NCBI RefSeq assembly: GCF_005938675.2
Contig: NZ_VCCH02000001.1
Span: 1 to 64,000 of the forward strand
Reading direction: 5' to 3'
DNA: 64,000 nucleotides
Origin: Mycobacterium sp. KBS0706
GTDB taxonomy: Bacteria > Pseudomonadota > Alphaproteobacteria > DSM-16000 > Inquilinaceae
Part shown: positions 16,415-23,810 of the stretch, piece after piece
How the letters are laid out: each line of letters begins with the position of its first letter
Position numbering within the stretch: position 1 is the first letter of the stretch
Made by a program: the position numbers and the translations under genes
Notes under the pieces: model-generated
Told to the model about the DNA's origin: nothing
Database searches by the model: none
What the model saw: the letters and a program-made list of their open reading frames with translations, nothing else

Positions 16415-17158
16415 ATGATCGAGACCAGCGACATCAAGCGGCCGCCGGCGGAATGGTCGGCGGCGCTGCAGGCGGTCGGCGCCGCCACGGCCAGCAGCAC
16501 ACTCGCCCATATGGGCATCCGCAACACCCATATCTGCGGCCCGGTGGCCTGGACCAAGGGCAAGGCGATCGCCGGCCCGGCCCTGACGCTGCAGTTCATG
16601 CCGAAGCGCGAGGATCTGTATGGCGAGGACGAATACGCCGAGCCGGAGAAGCAGCTGCACCGGCACGTGCTGTATCACGCCCAGAAGGGCGACATCGTCG
16701 TCGTCGACGCCCGCGGCGACCTGAAGAGCGGCGTGTTCGGCGACATGATGCTGACCTATTTCAAGGGCCGCGGCGGCCTCGGCGTGGTGATCGACGGCTG
16801 CATCCGCGACTATCCGAACACCGGGCGGCTGGACCTCGGCTTCTGGCTGCGCGGCGTGACCCCGAACTTCCACACCCAGACCGACCTGATGCCCTTCGGC
16901 GTCAACATCCCGATCGCCTGCGGCGGCGTGCTGGTGATGCCGGGCGACATCATCGTCGCCGACGATGACGGCGCCGTGGTCGTGCCGGTGGCGCTGGCGC
17001 CGGCGGTGATCGAGCAGTCGGCGAAGCACCATGAATGGGAGGAGTTCTCGCGCGAGCGGCTGTCCGAAGGCGGCGACCTGCGGCGCTACTACCCGCTGAG
17101 CGACGCCGCGCGGCCGGAATACGAGGACTGGCTGCGGAGCAAGGGCCGGGCGCCATAA
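16415..17158 (+). CDS. RraA-like protein, probable aldolase/decarboxylase of the HMG-aldolase family
   Basis: A 247-residue RraA-fold protein; databases often name such genes ribonuclease activity regulator RraA. The key motif of the related 4-hydroxy-4-methyl-2-oxoglutarate aldolases is retained: GDMMLTYFKGRG followed by VIDGCIRD, whose Arg-Asp pair binds substrate and metal. The length exceeds E. coli RraA (161 residues) by an N-terminal 60 and a C-terminal 40 residues, the latter rich in charged and aromatic residues. The start at 16415 has AAGGA 10 bases upstream. Its place directly after a dehydratase suggests retro-aldol cleavage or decarboxylation of the 2-keto-3-deoxy product rather than RNase E control. 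This function is inferred. Confidence 0.72.
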   Translation: MIETSDIKRPPAEWSAALQAVGAATASSTLAHMGIRNTHICGPVAWTKGKAIAGPALTLQFMPKREDLYGEDEYAEPEKQLHRHVLYHAQKGDIVVVDARGDLKSGVFGDMMLTYFKGRGGLGVVIDGCIRDYPNTGRLDLGFWLRGVTPNFHTQTDLMPFGVNIPIACGGVLVMPGDIIVADDDGAVVVPVALAPAVIEQSAKHHEWEEFSRERLSEGGDLRRYYPLSDAARPEYEDWLRSKGRAP

Positions 17159-17171
17159 GGCGCCCCGTCCG

Positions 17172-18068
17172 TCAGCCGGCGAAATAGGCCGGCCGGTCGA
17201 TATCGGCAATCAGCCCGGGCTGTGTCGGCTGCCAGCCCAGCAAAGCCCGGGTCCGCTCGCTCGAGGTCGGCACGTCCATCCCGGCGAACATCGCGAACCA
17301 GCCGAAATGCGCCGCTGCCGCCTCCTGTGACAGGCCGGCCACCGGCACGCCCAGGCGGCGGCCGATCACCTCGGCGATCTCGCGGAACGCCACGCCCTCC
17401 TCCGCCATCGCGTGGTACCGGGCCCCGGCGGTGACGCCGCGCTCCAGCGCCAGCCGGTAGACCCGGGCGGCGTCGAGCCGGTGCGCGGCAGGCCAGCGGT
17501 TGAGGCCCTCGCCGACCATGGCCGACACGCCCTTTTCCCGCGCCAGCCGGATCAGGATCGGCACGAAGCCATGGTCGCCATCGCCATGGACCGAGGGCGG
17601 CAGCCGCACCGTCGCCGCGCGCACGCCCTGCGCCGCCTGCGCCGCCGCCGCCGCCTCGGACAGGCGGTGATAGGTGGCGGAGTTGGGAAGGGGCCCGTCC
17701 TCCTCGGTCCCGACCGGGCCCCGTGCCACGATCAGGGCGCCGGAGGTGACCAGCAGGGGACGGTCGGAGCCGGCGAGCTCGGCGCCGATCGCCTCGATGG
17801 CGCGGCCGTCGGTCTCGCAGCTCTGCTGGAACTTCGAGAAGTCGTGGATGAAACCGGTGTGGATCACCGCATCCGCTTCGGCAGCGCCGCGGCGCAGGCT
17901 GTCGGGATCCTGGAGGTCGCCGCGGTGCGGCCGGGCGCCCGCGGCCAGAAGGGAATCGGCGCCCGCATCGGAGCGGGTCAGGCCGAGCACCTGATGGCCC
18001 GCGCCGATCAGGTCTTGCACGACGGCCGAACCGACGAAGCCGGTGGCGCCGGTGACGAAGACACGCAT
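17172..18068 (-). CDS. NAD-dependent epimerase/dehydratase family (extended/atypical SDR)
   Basis: A 298-residue protein with the N-terminal nucleotide-binding motif TGATGFVG at residues 7-14 and HRGDLQD, which resembles SDRs that act on aldehyde or nucleotide-sugar substrates. The usual active-site YxxxK is not obvious: TYHRLSEAA occupies that place (Y, then R/S instead of K four residues on). It could therefore be an atypical, NmrA-like or isoflavone-reductase-like member. It is divergent from an AraC regulator, a common pairing for these SDRs. The substrate is unknown. Confidence 0.8.
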   Translation of the reverse strand: MRVFVTGATGFVGSAVVQDLIGAGHQVLGLTRSDAGADSLLAAGARPHRGDLQDPDSLRRGAAEADAVIHTGFIHDFSKFQQSCETDGRAIEAIGAELAGSDRPLLVTSGALIVARGPVGTEEDGPLPNSATYHRLSEAAAAAQAAQGVRAATVRLPPSVHGDGDHGFVPILIRLAREKGVSAMVGEGLNRWPAAHRLDAARVYRLALERGVTAGARYHAMAEEGVAFREIAEVIGRRLGVPVAGLSQEAAAAHFGWFAMFAGMDVPTSSERTRALLGWQPTQPGLIADIDRPAYFAG

Positions 18069-18189
18069 CGATCTGTCCTTGATGTGATGTCAGGGACCGC
18101 TCTGCGGCCCAGCCATGAGGATAGACAGCCGCGGAGGACGATCTATGCTGAGAAATCCATAGTTTCTTCGCGATCGTCCAGGGTTGCCC

Positions 18190-19146
18190 ATGGATCCGCT
18201 GTCAGACGTGCTGTCCCTGCTGAAACCGCGGAGCTACCGTTTCGGCGGCTTCGAGGCCGGCGGGGACTGGTCGATCCGCTTTCCTCGGCACGACGGCATC
18301 AAATGCTACGCCATCGGAGCCGGCCAGTGCTGGCTGGCGGTGGAGGGCGTCGACGCCGCGCCGGTGCGGCTGCAAAAGGGGGACTGCTTCCTGCTGCCCT
18401 GGGGCCAACCCTTCCGGGTGGCCAGTGACTTGGCGCTGCCGCCGGTTGATGCAATGACGATCTTCCCCAGCCCGCGCAGCGGCGGCATCGCCCTGCTGAA
18501 TGGCGGCAACGAGTTCTCCGTTCTCGGCGGGCACTTCATCCTCGACGGCGGCCATGCCCGCGTGCTGCTGCGGTCACTGCCGCCGATCGTCCATATCCGG
18601 TCGGATGCGGACCGGGCGTCGCTGCGCTGGTGCATGGAGCGGCTGGGGCAGGAGTTGCGCGAACGCCAGCCGGGCGGCTTCCTGGTGGCGCAGCACCTGG
18701 CCTATATGATGCTGATCCAGGCCCTGCGGCTGCATCTGGCGGAGGGGCCGCAGGCCGGTGTCGGCTGGCTGTTTGCCCTGGCCGACCGGCGAATGGGCGC
18801 GGCGATCAACGCCATGCACGAGGACCCGGCGCAGCGCTGGACGCTGCAGGACCTGGCGGCGCGGGCCGGCATGTCGCGGTCGAGCTTCGCACTGCGGTTC
18901 AAGGAGACGACCGGGGAAGCCCCGATGGAATACCTGACACGCTGGCGCATGCTGCTGGCTGGCGACCGCCTGACGAATTCCGGCGACCCCGTCTCCGCCA
19001 TCGCCCTGTCGCTTGGCTACGACTCCGAAAGCGCCTTCAGCACGGCGTTCAAACGGGTGATGGGCTGCCCGCCACGGCAGTATGGCCGAGGGCGGGTCGC
19101 AGCCACTTTCGCACCGGATGAGGACGCCCGCGTCGGTCGGATATAG
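18190..19146 (+). CDS. AraC family regulator with N-terminal cupin
   Basis: A 318-residue regulator. An N-terminal cupin domain (residues 1-180, motif FRVASD preceded by KGDCFLLPWG) is the cupin_6 type of AraC proteins next to SDR genes. The C-terminal double helix-turn-helix begins near 220 (LQDLAARAGMSRSSFALRF) and ends with the family signature GYDSESAFSTAFKRVMGCPP. A TTG at 18184 also fits the frame; the ATG at 18190 is preferred. It faces the SDR gene across 121 bases and is probably its activator or repressor. Confidence 0.88.
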   Translation: MDPLSDVLSLLKPRSYRFGGFEAGGDWSIRFPRHDGIKCYAIGAGQCWLAVEGVDAAPVRLQKGDCFLLPWGQPFRVASDLALPPVDAMTIFPSPRSGGIALLNGGNEFSVLGGHFILDGGHARVLLRSLPPIVHIRSDADRASLRWCMERLGQELRERQPGGFLVAQHLAYMMLIQALRLHLAEGPQAGVGWLFALADRRMGAAINAMHEDPAQRWTLQDLAARAGMSRSSFALRFKETTGEAPMEYLTRWRMLLAGDRLTNSGDPVSAIALSLGYDSESAFSTAFKRVMGCPPRQYGRGRVAATFAPDEDARVGRI

Positions 19147-19168
19147 GGCCGCCTTGTGAAGCGCCCGA

Positions 19169-19200
19169 TGTATTGACAACGTGGATACAAACCTCATATT
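19169..19200 (+). promoter_or_regulatory. Promoter and operator of the DUF1778-GNAT operon
   Basis: A good sigma70 promoter: TTGACA at 19173-19178, a 16-bp spacer and CATATT at 19195-19200. The -35 is inside an inverted repeat, TGTAT (19169-19173) and ATACA (19185-19189), 11 bp apart. Antitoxin-toxin complexes of this family repress their own promoter through such palindromes. Confidence 0.6.
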
Positions 19201-19206
19201 GGCGGC

Positions 19207-19542
19207 ATGACCAAGAGCCATCGGCCTTCTTCAGAAAGTCTGGACACCATGGCGATCGAAGAGCCTTCGTCAGCCGCCGATGCCAAAGCCAGCATCAACC
19301 TGCGCATCGAAAGACAGACTCGCCAGCTGATCGATGATGCGGCCGCGGTCCTGGGCAAGACGCGGACCGAGTTCATGATCGAGAGCGCCCGCAAGGTCGC
19401 GATCGATGTCCTCCTGGATCAGCGCCTGTTCGCGCTGGATCCGCAGCGATACGACGCCTTCGTCCATGCCCTCGACAATCCCCCGGCGCCGGGCAGCAAG
19501 CTGCGCTCCCTGCTGCGTCGCGTTCCGGCATGGGAAGCGTGA
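19207..19542 (+). CDS. DUF1778 (TacA-like) antitoxin
   Basis: A 111-residue ribbon-helix-helix antitoxin. The DNA-binding core is ASINLRIERQTRQLIDDAAA followed by LGKTRTEFMIESARK, the hallmark of DUF1778. The C-terminal tail from residue 70 would wrap the acetyltransferase toxin. An extra 28 residues precede the core; an internal ATG at residue 15 is a possible start. It overlaps the toxin gene by 13 bases. The leaderless distance from -10 to ATG is only 6 bases, so translation may start on the very 5' end or at the internal ATG. Confidence 0.88.
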   Translation: MTKSHRPSSESLDTMAIEEPSSAADAKASINLRIERQTRQLIDDAAAVLGKTRTEFMIESARKVAIDVLLDQRLFALDPQRYDAFVHALDNPPAPGSKLRSLLRRVPAWEA

Positions 19543-20060
19543 CAGGCGGTTCTGAACGCCAACCAACGAAGCTGTCGCCGCCGGTTCCGCTGACGGCGGA
19601 TCATGATCTGTCCGGTTTCGACTGCGGTGAGCCGGCCCTGAATGACTGGCTGCAGCATCGTGCCCTGAAGAACGAGAGCCGGTTCTCCCGCACCTATGTC
19701 GTCTGCGACGGAAACCGGGTCGTCGCCTATTTCTGCATCTCCGCCGGGGCGGTCGAGCGCGCCGCTGCTCCCGGCAAGGTGCGGCGCAATGCACCCGACA
19801 CGATTCCCGTTTCCATCATCGGGCGTCTGGCCGTCAGCCGCGATTGCGCCGGCCGTGGCCTCGGAGCGGATATTCTGTCGGATGCCCTTCGCCGCATCGC
19901 GGTCGCCTCGCGGAGCATCGGCATCAGCGCCGCGCTCGTGCACGCCAAGGACGATCAGGCGAAGCGCTTCTATCTGGCCTGCGCGGAGTTCATCGAATAC
20001 CCGGCCGACAGCCGCACGCTGTTTCTTCCGATCGAGACCGTGATCGCGGCGTTCAGCTGA
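19530..20060 (+). CDS. GNAT acetyltransferase toxin (TacT-like)
   Basis: A 176-residue GNAT protein. Toxins of this class acetylate the amino group of aminoacyl-tRNA and stop translation. The start LTADHDLSGFDCGEPALNDW is diagnostic for TacT-type toxins. The acetyl-CoA loop reads CAGRGLGADIL (about 106-116) and the catalytic tyrosine is probably Y148 (AKRFYLACAEF). A GTG at 19539 giving a 4-bp overlap with the antitoxin stop is an alternative start. The gene looks intact. Confidence 0.9.
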   Translation: MGSVTGGSERQPTKLSPPVPLTADHDLSGFDCGEPALNDWLQHRALKNESRFSRTYVVCDGNRVVAYFCISAGAVERAAAPGKVRRNAPDTIPVSIIGRLAVSRDCAGRGLGADILSDALRRIAVASRSIGISAALVHAKDDQAKRFYLACAEFIEYPADSRTLFLPIETVIAAFS

Positions 20061-20096
20061 CGAAGAGGGGCGGCAAACAGGAGTACACTGTCGGCC

Positions 20097-20330
20097 ATGC
20101 GCATTACATCGAAAGGTCAGGTCACCATCCCAACTGAGATCCGGGAACAGGCGGGCCTGCTGCCCCATACCGAGGTGGAGTTCGAGTTTGACGGCGAGGG
20201 CGTGCGGATCGTCCGTGCTGGGCACCGAAAAGGCAGCAGCCGCGGTGCCCTCCTGATCTCCCATCTGCGCGGGCGCGGCGACGTGGCGATGAGCACGGAC
20301 GACATCATGGCGATGACCCGGGACGGGTGA
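20097..20330 (+). CDS. AbrB/MazE-family (VapB-like) antitoxin
   Basis: A 77-residue swapped-hairpin DNA-binding protein: MRITSKGQVTIPTEIREQAG is the AbrB signature. The C-terminal part ends RGRGDVAMSTDDIMAMTRDG, the conserved tail that grips a PIN-domain toxin in VapBC pairs. AGGAG lies about 14 bases before the start. It begins 37 bases after the GNAT toxin. Its partner toxin gene is present only as a scrap, so the antitoxin is now an orphan. Confidence 0.88.
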   Translation: MRITSKGQVTIPTEIREQAGLLPHTEVEFEFDGEGVRIVRAGHRKGSSRGALLISHLRGRGDVAMSTDDIMAMTRDG

Positions 20331-20432
20331 GTGCAACCGTTCTGGTCGAGAGCGACGCCCCCGCTCGACATCGCGACGGAGATTGTAGACGAGCTTTCAT
20401 GGGGTCCCTCCTGCAACTTCCCCAAATGAGAT
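20327..20432 (+). pseudogene. Remnant of a PIN-domain (VapC-like) toxin
   Basis: A GTG overlaps the antitoxin TGA (GTGA), the coupling normal in VapBC operons. It opens SATVLVESDA, matching the first beta strand of PIN toxins, where the catalytic Asp sits in a VLVDSN context. Shifting frame at the C-run around 20357-20362 gives PLDIATE, the expected continuation. After that neither frame resembles a PIN domain, and about 110 of 130 residues are missing. The catalytic D is replaced by E. The toxin is dead by frameshift and deletion. Confidence 0.55.
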
Positions 20433-20448
20433 GCGGAATGGAATTGGG

Positions 20449-20979
20449 ATGAATCGTTTCGTCGTCATCTCCGGCTGTTCGGGCGGCGGCAAGTCGACGC
20501 TGCTGGCGGAGCTCGCCCAGCGCGGGCATGCGGTGGTCGAGGAGCCGGGGAGGCGCATCGTCAAGAAGGAGCTGGAGAGCGGCGGCCAAGCCCTGCCCTG
20601 GGTCGACGGGGCGGCCTTCGCCCGCCGGGCCATCGCGATGGCGCTGGCCGACCAGACTGCGGCCGAGGCCCTGCCCAGCTGGGTGTTCTTCGATCGCGGC
20701 CTGGTCGACGCCGCGGCCGCGCTGCAGCACATGACCGGCGAGCCGGCGCTGGAGAGGCTGGCCCGGCCGCATCCCTATCACCGGCGGGTGTTCCTGACCC
20801 CGCCCTGGCCGGAGATCTACGGCACCGACCCGGAGCGGCGTCACGGCCTCGACGCCGCCATGGCCGAATATGAGAGGTTGCTCGAGGCCTATCCGGCACT
20901 GGGCTACGAGGTCGTGGTCCTGCCGAAGACAAGCGTGGCCGAGCGCGCGGACTTCGTGCTGGCCACGCTGGTGGCGTAG
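20449..20979 (+). CDS. AAA family ATPase / predicted nucleotide kinase-like P-loop protein
   Basis: A 176-residue soluble protein with a P-loop GCSGGGKST at residues 9-17, then HAVVEEPGRRIV. FFDRGLVDAAAAL (near 83-95) supplies a likely metal-binding aspartate, and HRRVFLTPPWPEIYGTDPER resembles the lid of thymidylate- or gluconate-kinase-like folds. The family (COG3911-like predicted ATPases) has no firm function. An ATG six codons upstream is also in frame. It is not obviously part of the toxin-antitoxin genes before it. Confidence 0.75.
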   Translation: MNRFVVISGCSGGGKSTLLAELAQRGHAVVEEPGRRIVKKELESGGQALPWVDGAAFARRAIAMALADQTAAEALPSWVFFDRGLVDAAAALQHMTGEPALERLARPHPYHRRVFLTPPWPEIYGTDPERRHGLDAAMAEYERLLEAYPALGYEVVVLPKTSVAERADFVLATLVA

Positions 20980-21309
20980 CTATTTCGGCGGCAGGGTGCG
21001 GACGAAGGCGAGCGCGGCGTCGAGCAGGCGCCGGCGCAGCGCGTCATCGCCATAGGCCGCGGCGCCGGCCCGCACCCAGCCGGGCATGTGCCGGCCCTGC
21101 ATGACCATCGGGGCGACGCCCGGCTGCTCCAGCGCCCAGCCGTCATTGCCCTTGCCGAGGCGGACCAGCATGCTGTCGACCCGGGCGCCGCACAGCAGGT
21201 TGCCATGCAGCAGCCAGGCCAGGCCGCCGAACATCCGCTTCTCGTCCAGGCCGGGCTCGGTGCCCAGCGCCTCCCGCACCAGCTCCTCCAGCCCCGGATC
21301 GCGCGCCAT
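20980..21309 (-). CDS. TfoX/Sxy N-terminal domain protein
   Basis: A 109-residue stand-alone TfoX-N domain. The core RMFGGLAWLLHGNLLCG followed by SMLVRLGKG matches the family. TfoX-N alone is common in alphaproteobacteria and has no proven role; full-length TfoX is a competence regulator in gammaproteobacteria, but the C-terminal domain is absent here. It converges tail-to-tail with the P-loop ATPase gene, the two stop codons being adjacent, and lies 15 bases from the 3' end of the FCD regulator upstream of it. Confidence 0.85.
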   Translation of the reverse strand: MARDPGLEELVREALGTEPGLDEKRMFGGLAWLLHGNLLCGARVDSMLVRLGKGNDGWALEQPGVAPMVMQGRHMPGWVRAGAAAYGDDALRRRLLDAALAFVRTLPPK

Positions 21310-21324
21310 GCCGCCCTCCCCGCC

Positions 21325-22185
21325 TCAGCTCGGTCCCGCCACCTTCTCGGCGATGCCGCGGTTGCGGGTCAGCATCGCCATCACCGCCTCCCGCGCCTTC
21401 TGCGGGTCGCGGCCGCGGATGCCCTCGGCGATGCCCATATGATAATCGGCCGAGGGGCTGTAGGCGTATTCCGCGGCGATGCCGTGGGCCGAGACCAGGA
21501 ACTGCACCCGCAGCAGCACGTCGAGCGGCCGGGCGAAGCCGGACAGCAGCCGGTTGTGCGAGGCGTTCAGCACCGCAAGGTGGAAGGCCACGTCGGTGTC
21601 CAGCACCTGCGGCATGGTCTCGACCGCCAGCCGCGCGGCCAGGGCGACGATCGCTTCCGCCTCCTCATCCGTGGCGCGCAGGGCCGCCAGCTCTGCCGCC
21701 TGCGGCTCGACGATCTCGCGCAGCTCGGAGATCTCGACCAGGAAGCGGCCGATGCCGTCCGGCTCGCGCAGATGCCATGCCAGCACGTCGGGGTCGAGGA
21801 TCGACCATTCCTCGCGCGGCCGGACGCGCGAGCCGTAGCGCCGGGCGGTGCGGATCAGCCCCTTGCCGGCCAGGACCTTGATCGCCTCGCGCATGGCGTT
21901 GCGGCCGACCGCATATTCGGCGGCCAGTTCGGTCTCGGTCGGCAGCGGCCCGTCGCCGTCATAGCGGCCGGCGACGATGGCGCGGCCCAGCGCCTGCACC
22001 GTCTGGCGCACCGCGCCGCCCGCGAGCGAGCGGCCGGACGCGCCGGACAGGGTGCTTTCCAGCAGCGCGGCCAGCGCTTCCGGATCCTGGGCTGAAGGTC
22101 CGCTGGTGGGGGAGAGCCGCCGATCCGCCAAAGCCGCGCCGTTGAAACAGGTCAGAAAATGCTCGCCGACGTCGTCATCGGACAC
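21325..22185 (-). CDS. GntR family regulator, FCD (FadR) subfamily
   Basis: A 286-residue regulator with a winged HTH (LPTETELAAEYAVGRNAMREAIKVL) at about 80-115 and a C-terminal FCD ligand domain whose metal residues include D196 and the histidines of DVAFHLAVLNASHN. The first 50 residues have no family match. The frame begins at a GTG at 22185 that lies inside the 3' end of the dioxygenase gene (34-bp overlap) and has no clear Shine-Dalgarno, so the real start may be further in. Co-transcription with the dioxygenase/HEAT gene is likely. Confidence 0.88.
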   Translation of the reverse strand: MSDDDVGEHFLTCFNGAALADRRLSPTSGPSAQDPEALAALLESTLSGASGRSLAGGAVRQTVQALGRAIVAGRYDGDGPLPTETELAAEYAVGRNAMREAIKVLAGKGLIRTARRYGSRVRPREEWSILDPDVLAWHLREPDGIGRFLVEISELREIVEPQAAELAALRATDEEAEAIVALAARLAVETMPQVLDTDVAFHLAVLNASHNRLLSGFARPLDVLLRVQFLVSAHGIAAEYAYSPSADYHMGIAEGIRGRDPQKAREAVMAMLTRNRGIAEKVAGPS

Positions 22186-23711
22186 CAGCGCGAGAGCCGC
22201 AGATACGGTAGCAGCACCCGGTGTGCGGCGTCATCCCCGATGCGGGACAGCGCCTCGACCGCATAGCCGCGGACATAGCGGTTCGGGTCGTCGGTCAGCA
22301 CCCGGCCCAGCGCCGGCACCGCCGCGGCCGCCGCCGGTCCCATCCGCGTCAGACCCAACACGGCGTCGAAGCGCACCTCCGCATCGGCGTCGTCCAGGGC
22401 CCGGGCCAGGGCGGCGACGATGACGTCATCGGCGGGCTTCAGCCCCAGCGCCTCGACCGCGGCGATGCGCAGATGCGGGTCGGGATCGCGGGTGGCAGCG
22501 ACCAGCGCATCGCGCACCTCCGGCCCGGTGCCGGCGATCTCGCCGAGGGCGAAGGCGGCGAATTTGCGCGACCGGCCGGCGCCGCCCCGCAGCAGGCGGA
22601 GCAGCTCCGGCACGGCCGGCCCCCCGACCTCGACCAGACCGTAGATGGCGGACAGCGCGACGCAATCCTTGGGCGTCAGCCGGCCGGCGTCGCTCTTGTT
22701 CGAGCCGTCCTCCGGATCGCGGCGGGTGTCGGCCTCGACCCGCTGCAGCAGGGACGGCAGCGCCGCCTCACCGATCGCGCCCAGCGCGTAGGCGGCGTCG
22801 AGCTGCAGCGCCTCGTCGTCACCGTCGAGATGGGGCAGCAGCGCCGGCACCAGCGCCGCGGCCGAGGGGCCGAGATCGGCGATGGTCGACATCGCGGCCG
22901 CAGCCTGCGCCGGCGTGCCGGCCAAGGCTGCGCGCAGGGCGTCCGGATCGGCCGTGCCGCCGGCCGCGGTGCCGCCGGTCAGCCAGCGCCAATGCGCCTT
23001 CCAGGCCGCCTCCATCGCGAAGGACGGCGCCTGCTCCGGCGCCCGCCAGGCGGGGTCGCCATGCGGCCAGGCGGGGGCTTCGACCGGCGCCATGCGGATG
23101 AACTCGAACTTCATCATGAACCGCTTGTCGGCGGTCAGGTTCTTCATCTTCCGGTGCCAGATGTCGTAGTGGATCATCAGCACCGATCCGGCCGGGCCGG
23201 AGCCGTTCTTCTCCAGCGCGTCCGGGTCCTGGATCCCGGCGGCGAGCAGATGGCTGCCCGGCACCACCCCGGTCGGCCCCAGCTCGGCCGGCGTGTCCTG
23301 CGGGTAATACATGATCATGACCCAGCGCGGCCGGTGGTTCCGCACCCGGCGCATGTAGCCCCAGTAGCTGTCCTTGTGCCAGTTCTGGATCGGCGAGCCG
23401 GGCGGGTTCTTATGCAGGGCCCGGTGCGGATGCATGATGTAGTCCGGCCCCAGCACGCTGGTCAGGGCGCCCTTCACCACCGCATCCTCGAACACGGCGT
23501 TGATCTCCGGCACCAGCGGCAGCAGGTTGTTGCCCGGATTCTCGTGCCGGTCGGCGCCGATCAGGTCATCGAAGCGCTGGAAGATCTGGTCGTGGAACGA
23601 CTTCGGCAGCGCCGTCTGCAGCACCAGATACCCGTTCGCCAGGAACTGCCGGATCTGCGCATCGGTGAGCAGGCGCGGCGCCTCGGCCTGTGCCGGAACA
23701 TGCATGTCCAT
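22152..23711 (-). CDS. Phytanoyl-CoA dioxygenase (PhyH) domain fused to HEAT repeats
   Basis: A 519-residue two-part protein. Residues 1-215 form an Fe(II)/2-oxoglutarate dioxygenase of the PhyH family: the facial triad is H112-x-D114 (NWHKDSYW) and H186 (YDIWHRKM), and R197 should bind 2-oxoglutarate. Residues 255-519 contain about six HEAT-type helical repeats (for example PALLPHLDGDDEALQLDAAY and VIAALARALDDADAEVRFDA). The start at 23711 (MDMHVPAQ) has a GGGAAGGGAAAC leader. It follows the fucoside transporter genes by 100 bases. The substrate and the role of the repeats are unknown; the last 15 residues look unstructured. Confidence 0.85.
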   Translation of the reverse strand: MDMHVPAQAEAPRLLTDAQIRQFLANGYLVLQTALPKSFHDQIFQRFDDLIGADRHENPGNNLLPLVPEINAVFEDAVVKGALTSVLGPDYIMHPHRALHKNPPGSPIQNWHKDSYWGYMRRVRNHRPRWVMIMYYPQDTPAELGPTGVVPGSHLLAAGIQDPDALEKNGSGPAGSVLMIHYDIWHRKMKNLTADKRFMMKFEFIRMAPVEAPAWPHGDPAWRAPEQAPSFAMEAAWKAHWRWLTGGTAAGGTADPDALRAALAGTPAQAAAAMSTIADLGPSAAALVPALLPHLDGDDEALQLDAAYALGAIGEAALPSLLQRVEADTRRDPEDGSNKSDAGRLTPKDCVALSAIYGLVEVGGPAVPELLRLLRGGAGRSRKFAAFALGEIAGTGPEVRDALVAATRDPDPHLRIAAVEALGLKPADDVIVAALARALDDADAEVRFDAVLGLTRMGPAAAAAVPALGRVLTDDPNRYVRGYAVEALSRIGDDAAHRVLLPYLRLSRWCPMTTSASIF

Positions 23712-23761
23712 GGTCGTTTCCCTTCCCGCCCCTTCTTGTCGGCTCATCGAATGATGCGACT

Positions 23762-23801
23762 CTAAATGGGATTTAGCAATACACTTATCTCTCTAAATCC
23801 C
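23762..23801. promoter_or_regulatory. Inverted GGGATTTAG repeat before the dioxygenase gene
   Basis: CTAAATGGGATTTAG (23762-23776) is itself nearly symmetric, and its GGGATTTAG (23768-23776) is repeated inverted as CTAAATCCC at 23793-23801. The same ATGGGATTTAG occurs at 29829-29839 upstream of the other FCD regulator gene. The block is AT-rich against its surroundings and fits the only gap in this minus-strand gene string, between permease and dioxygenase. It is a likely promoter/operator. Confidence 0.45.
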
Positions 23802-23810
23802 CTTTTGACG

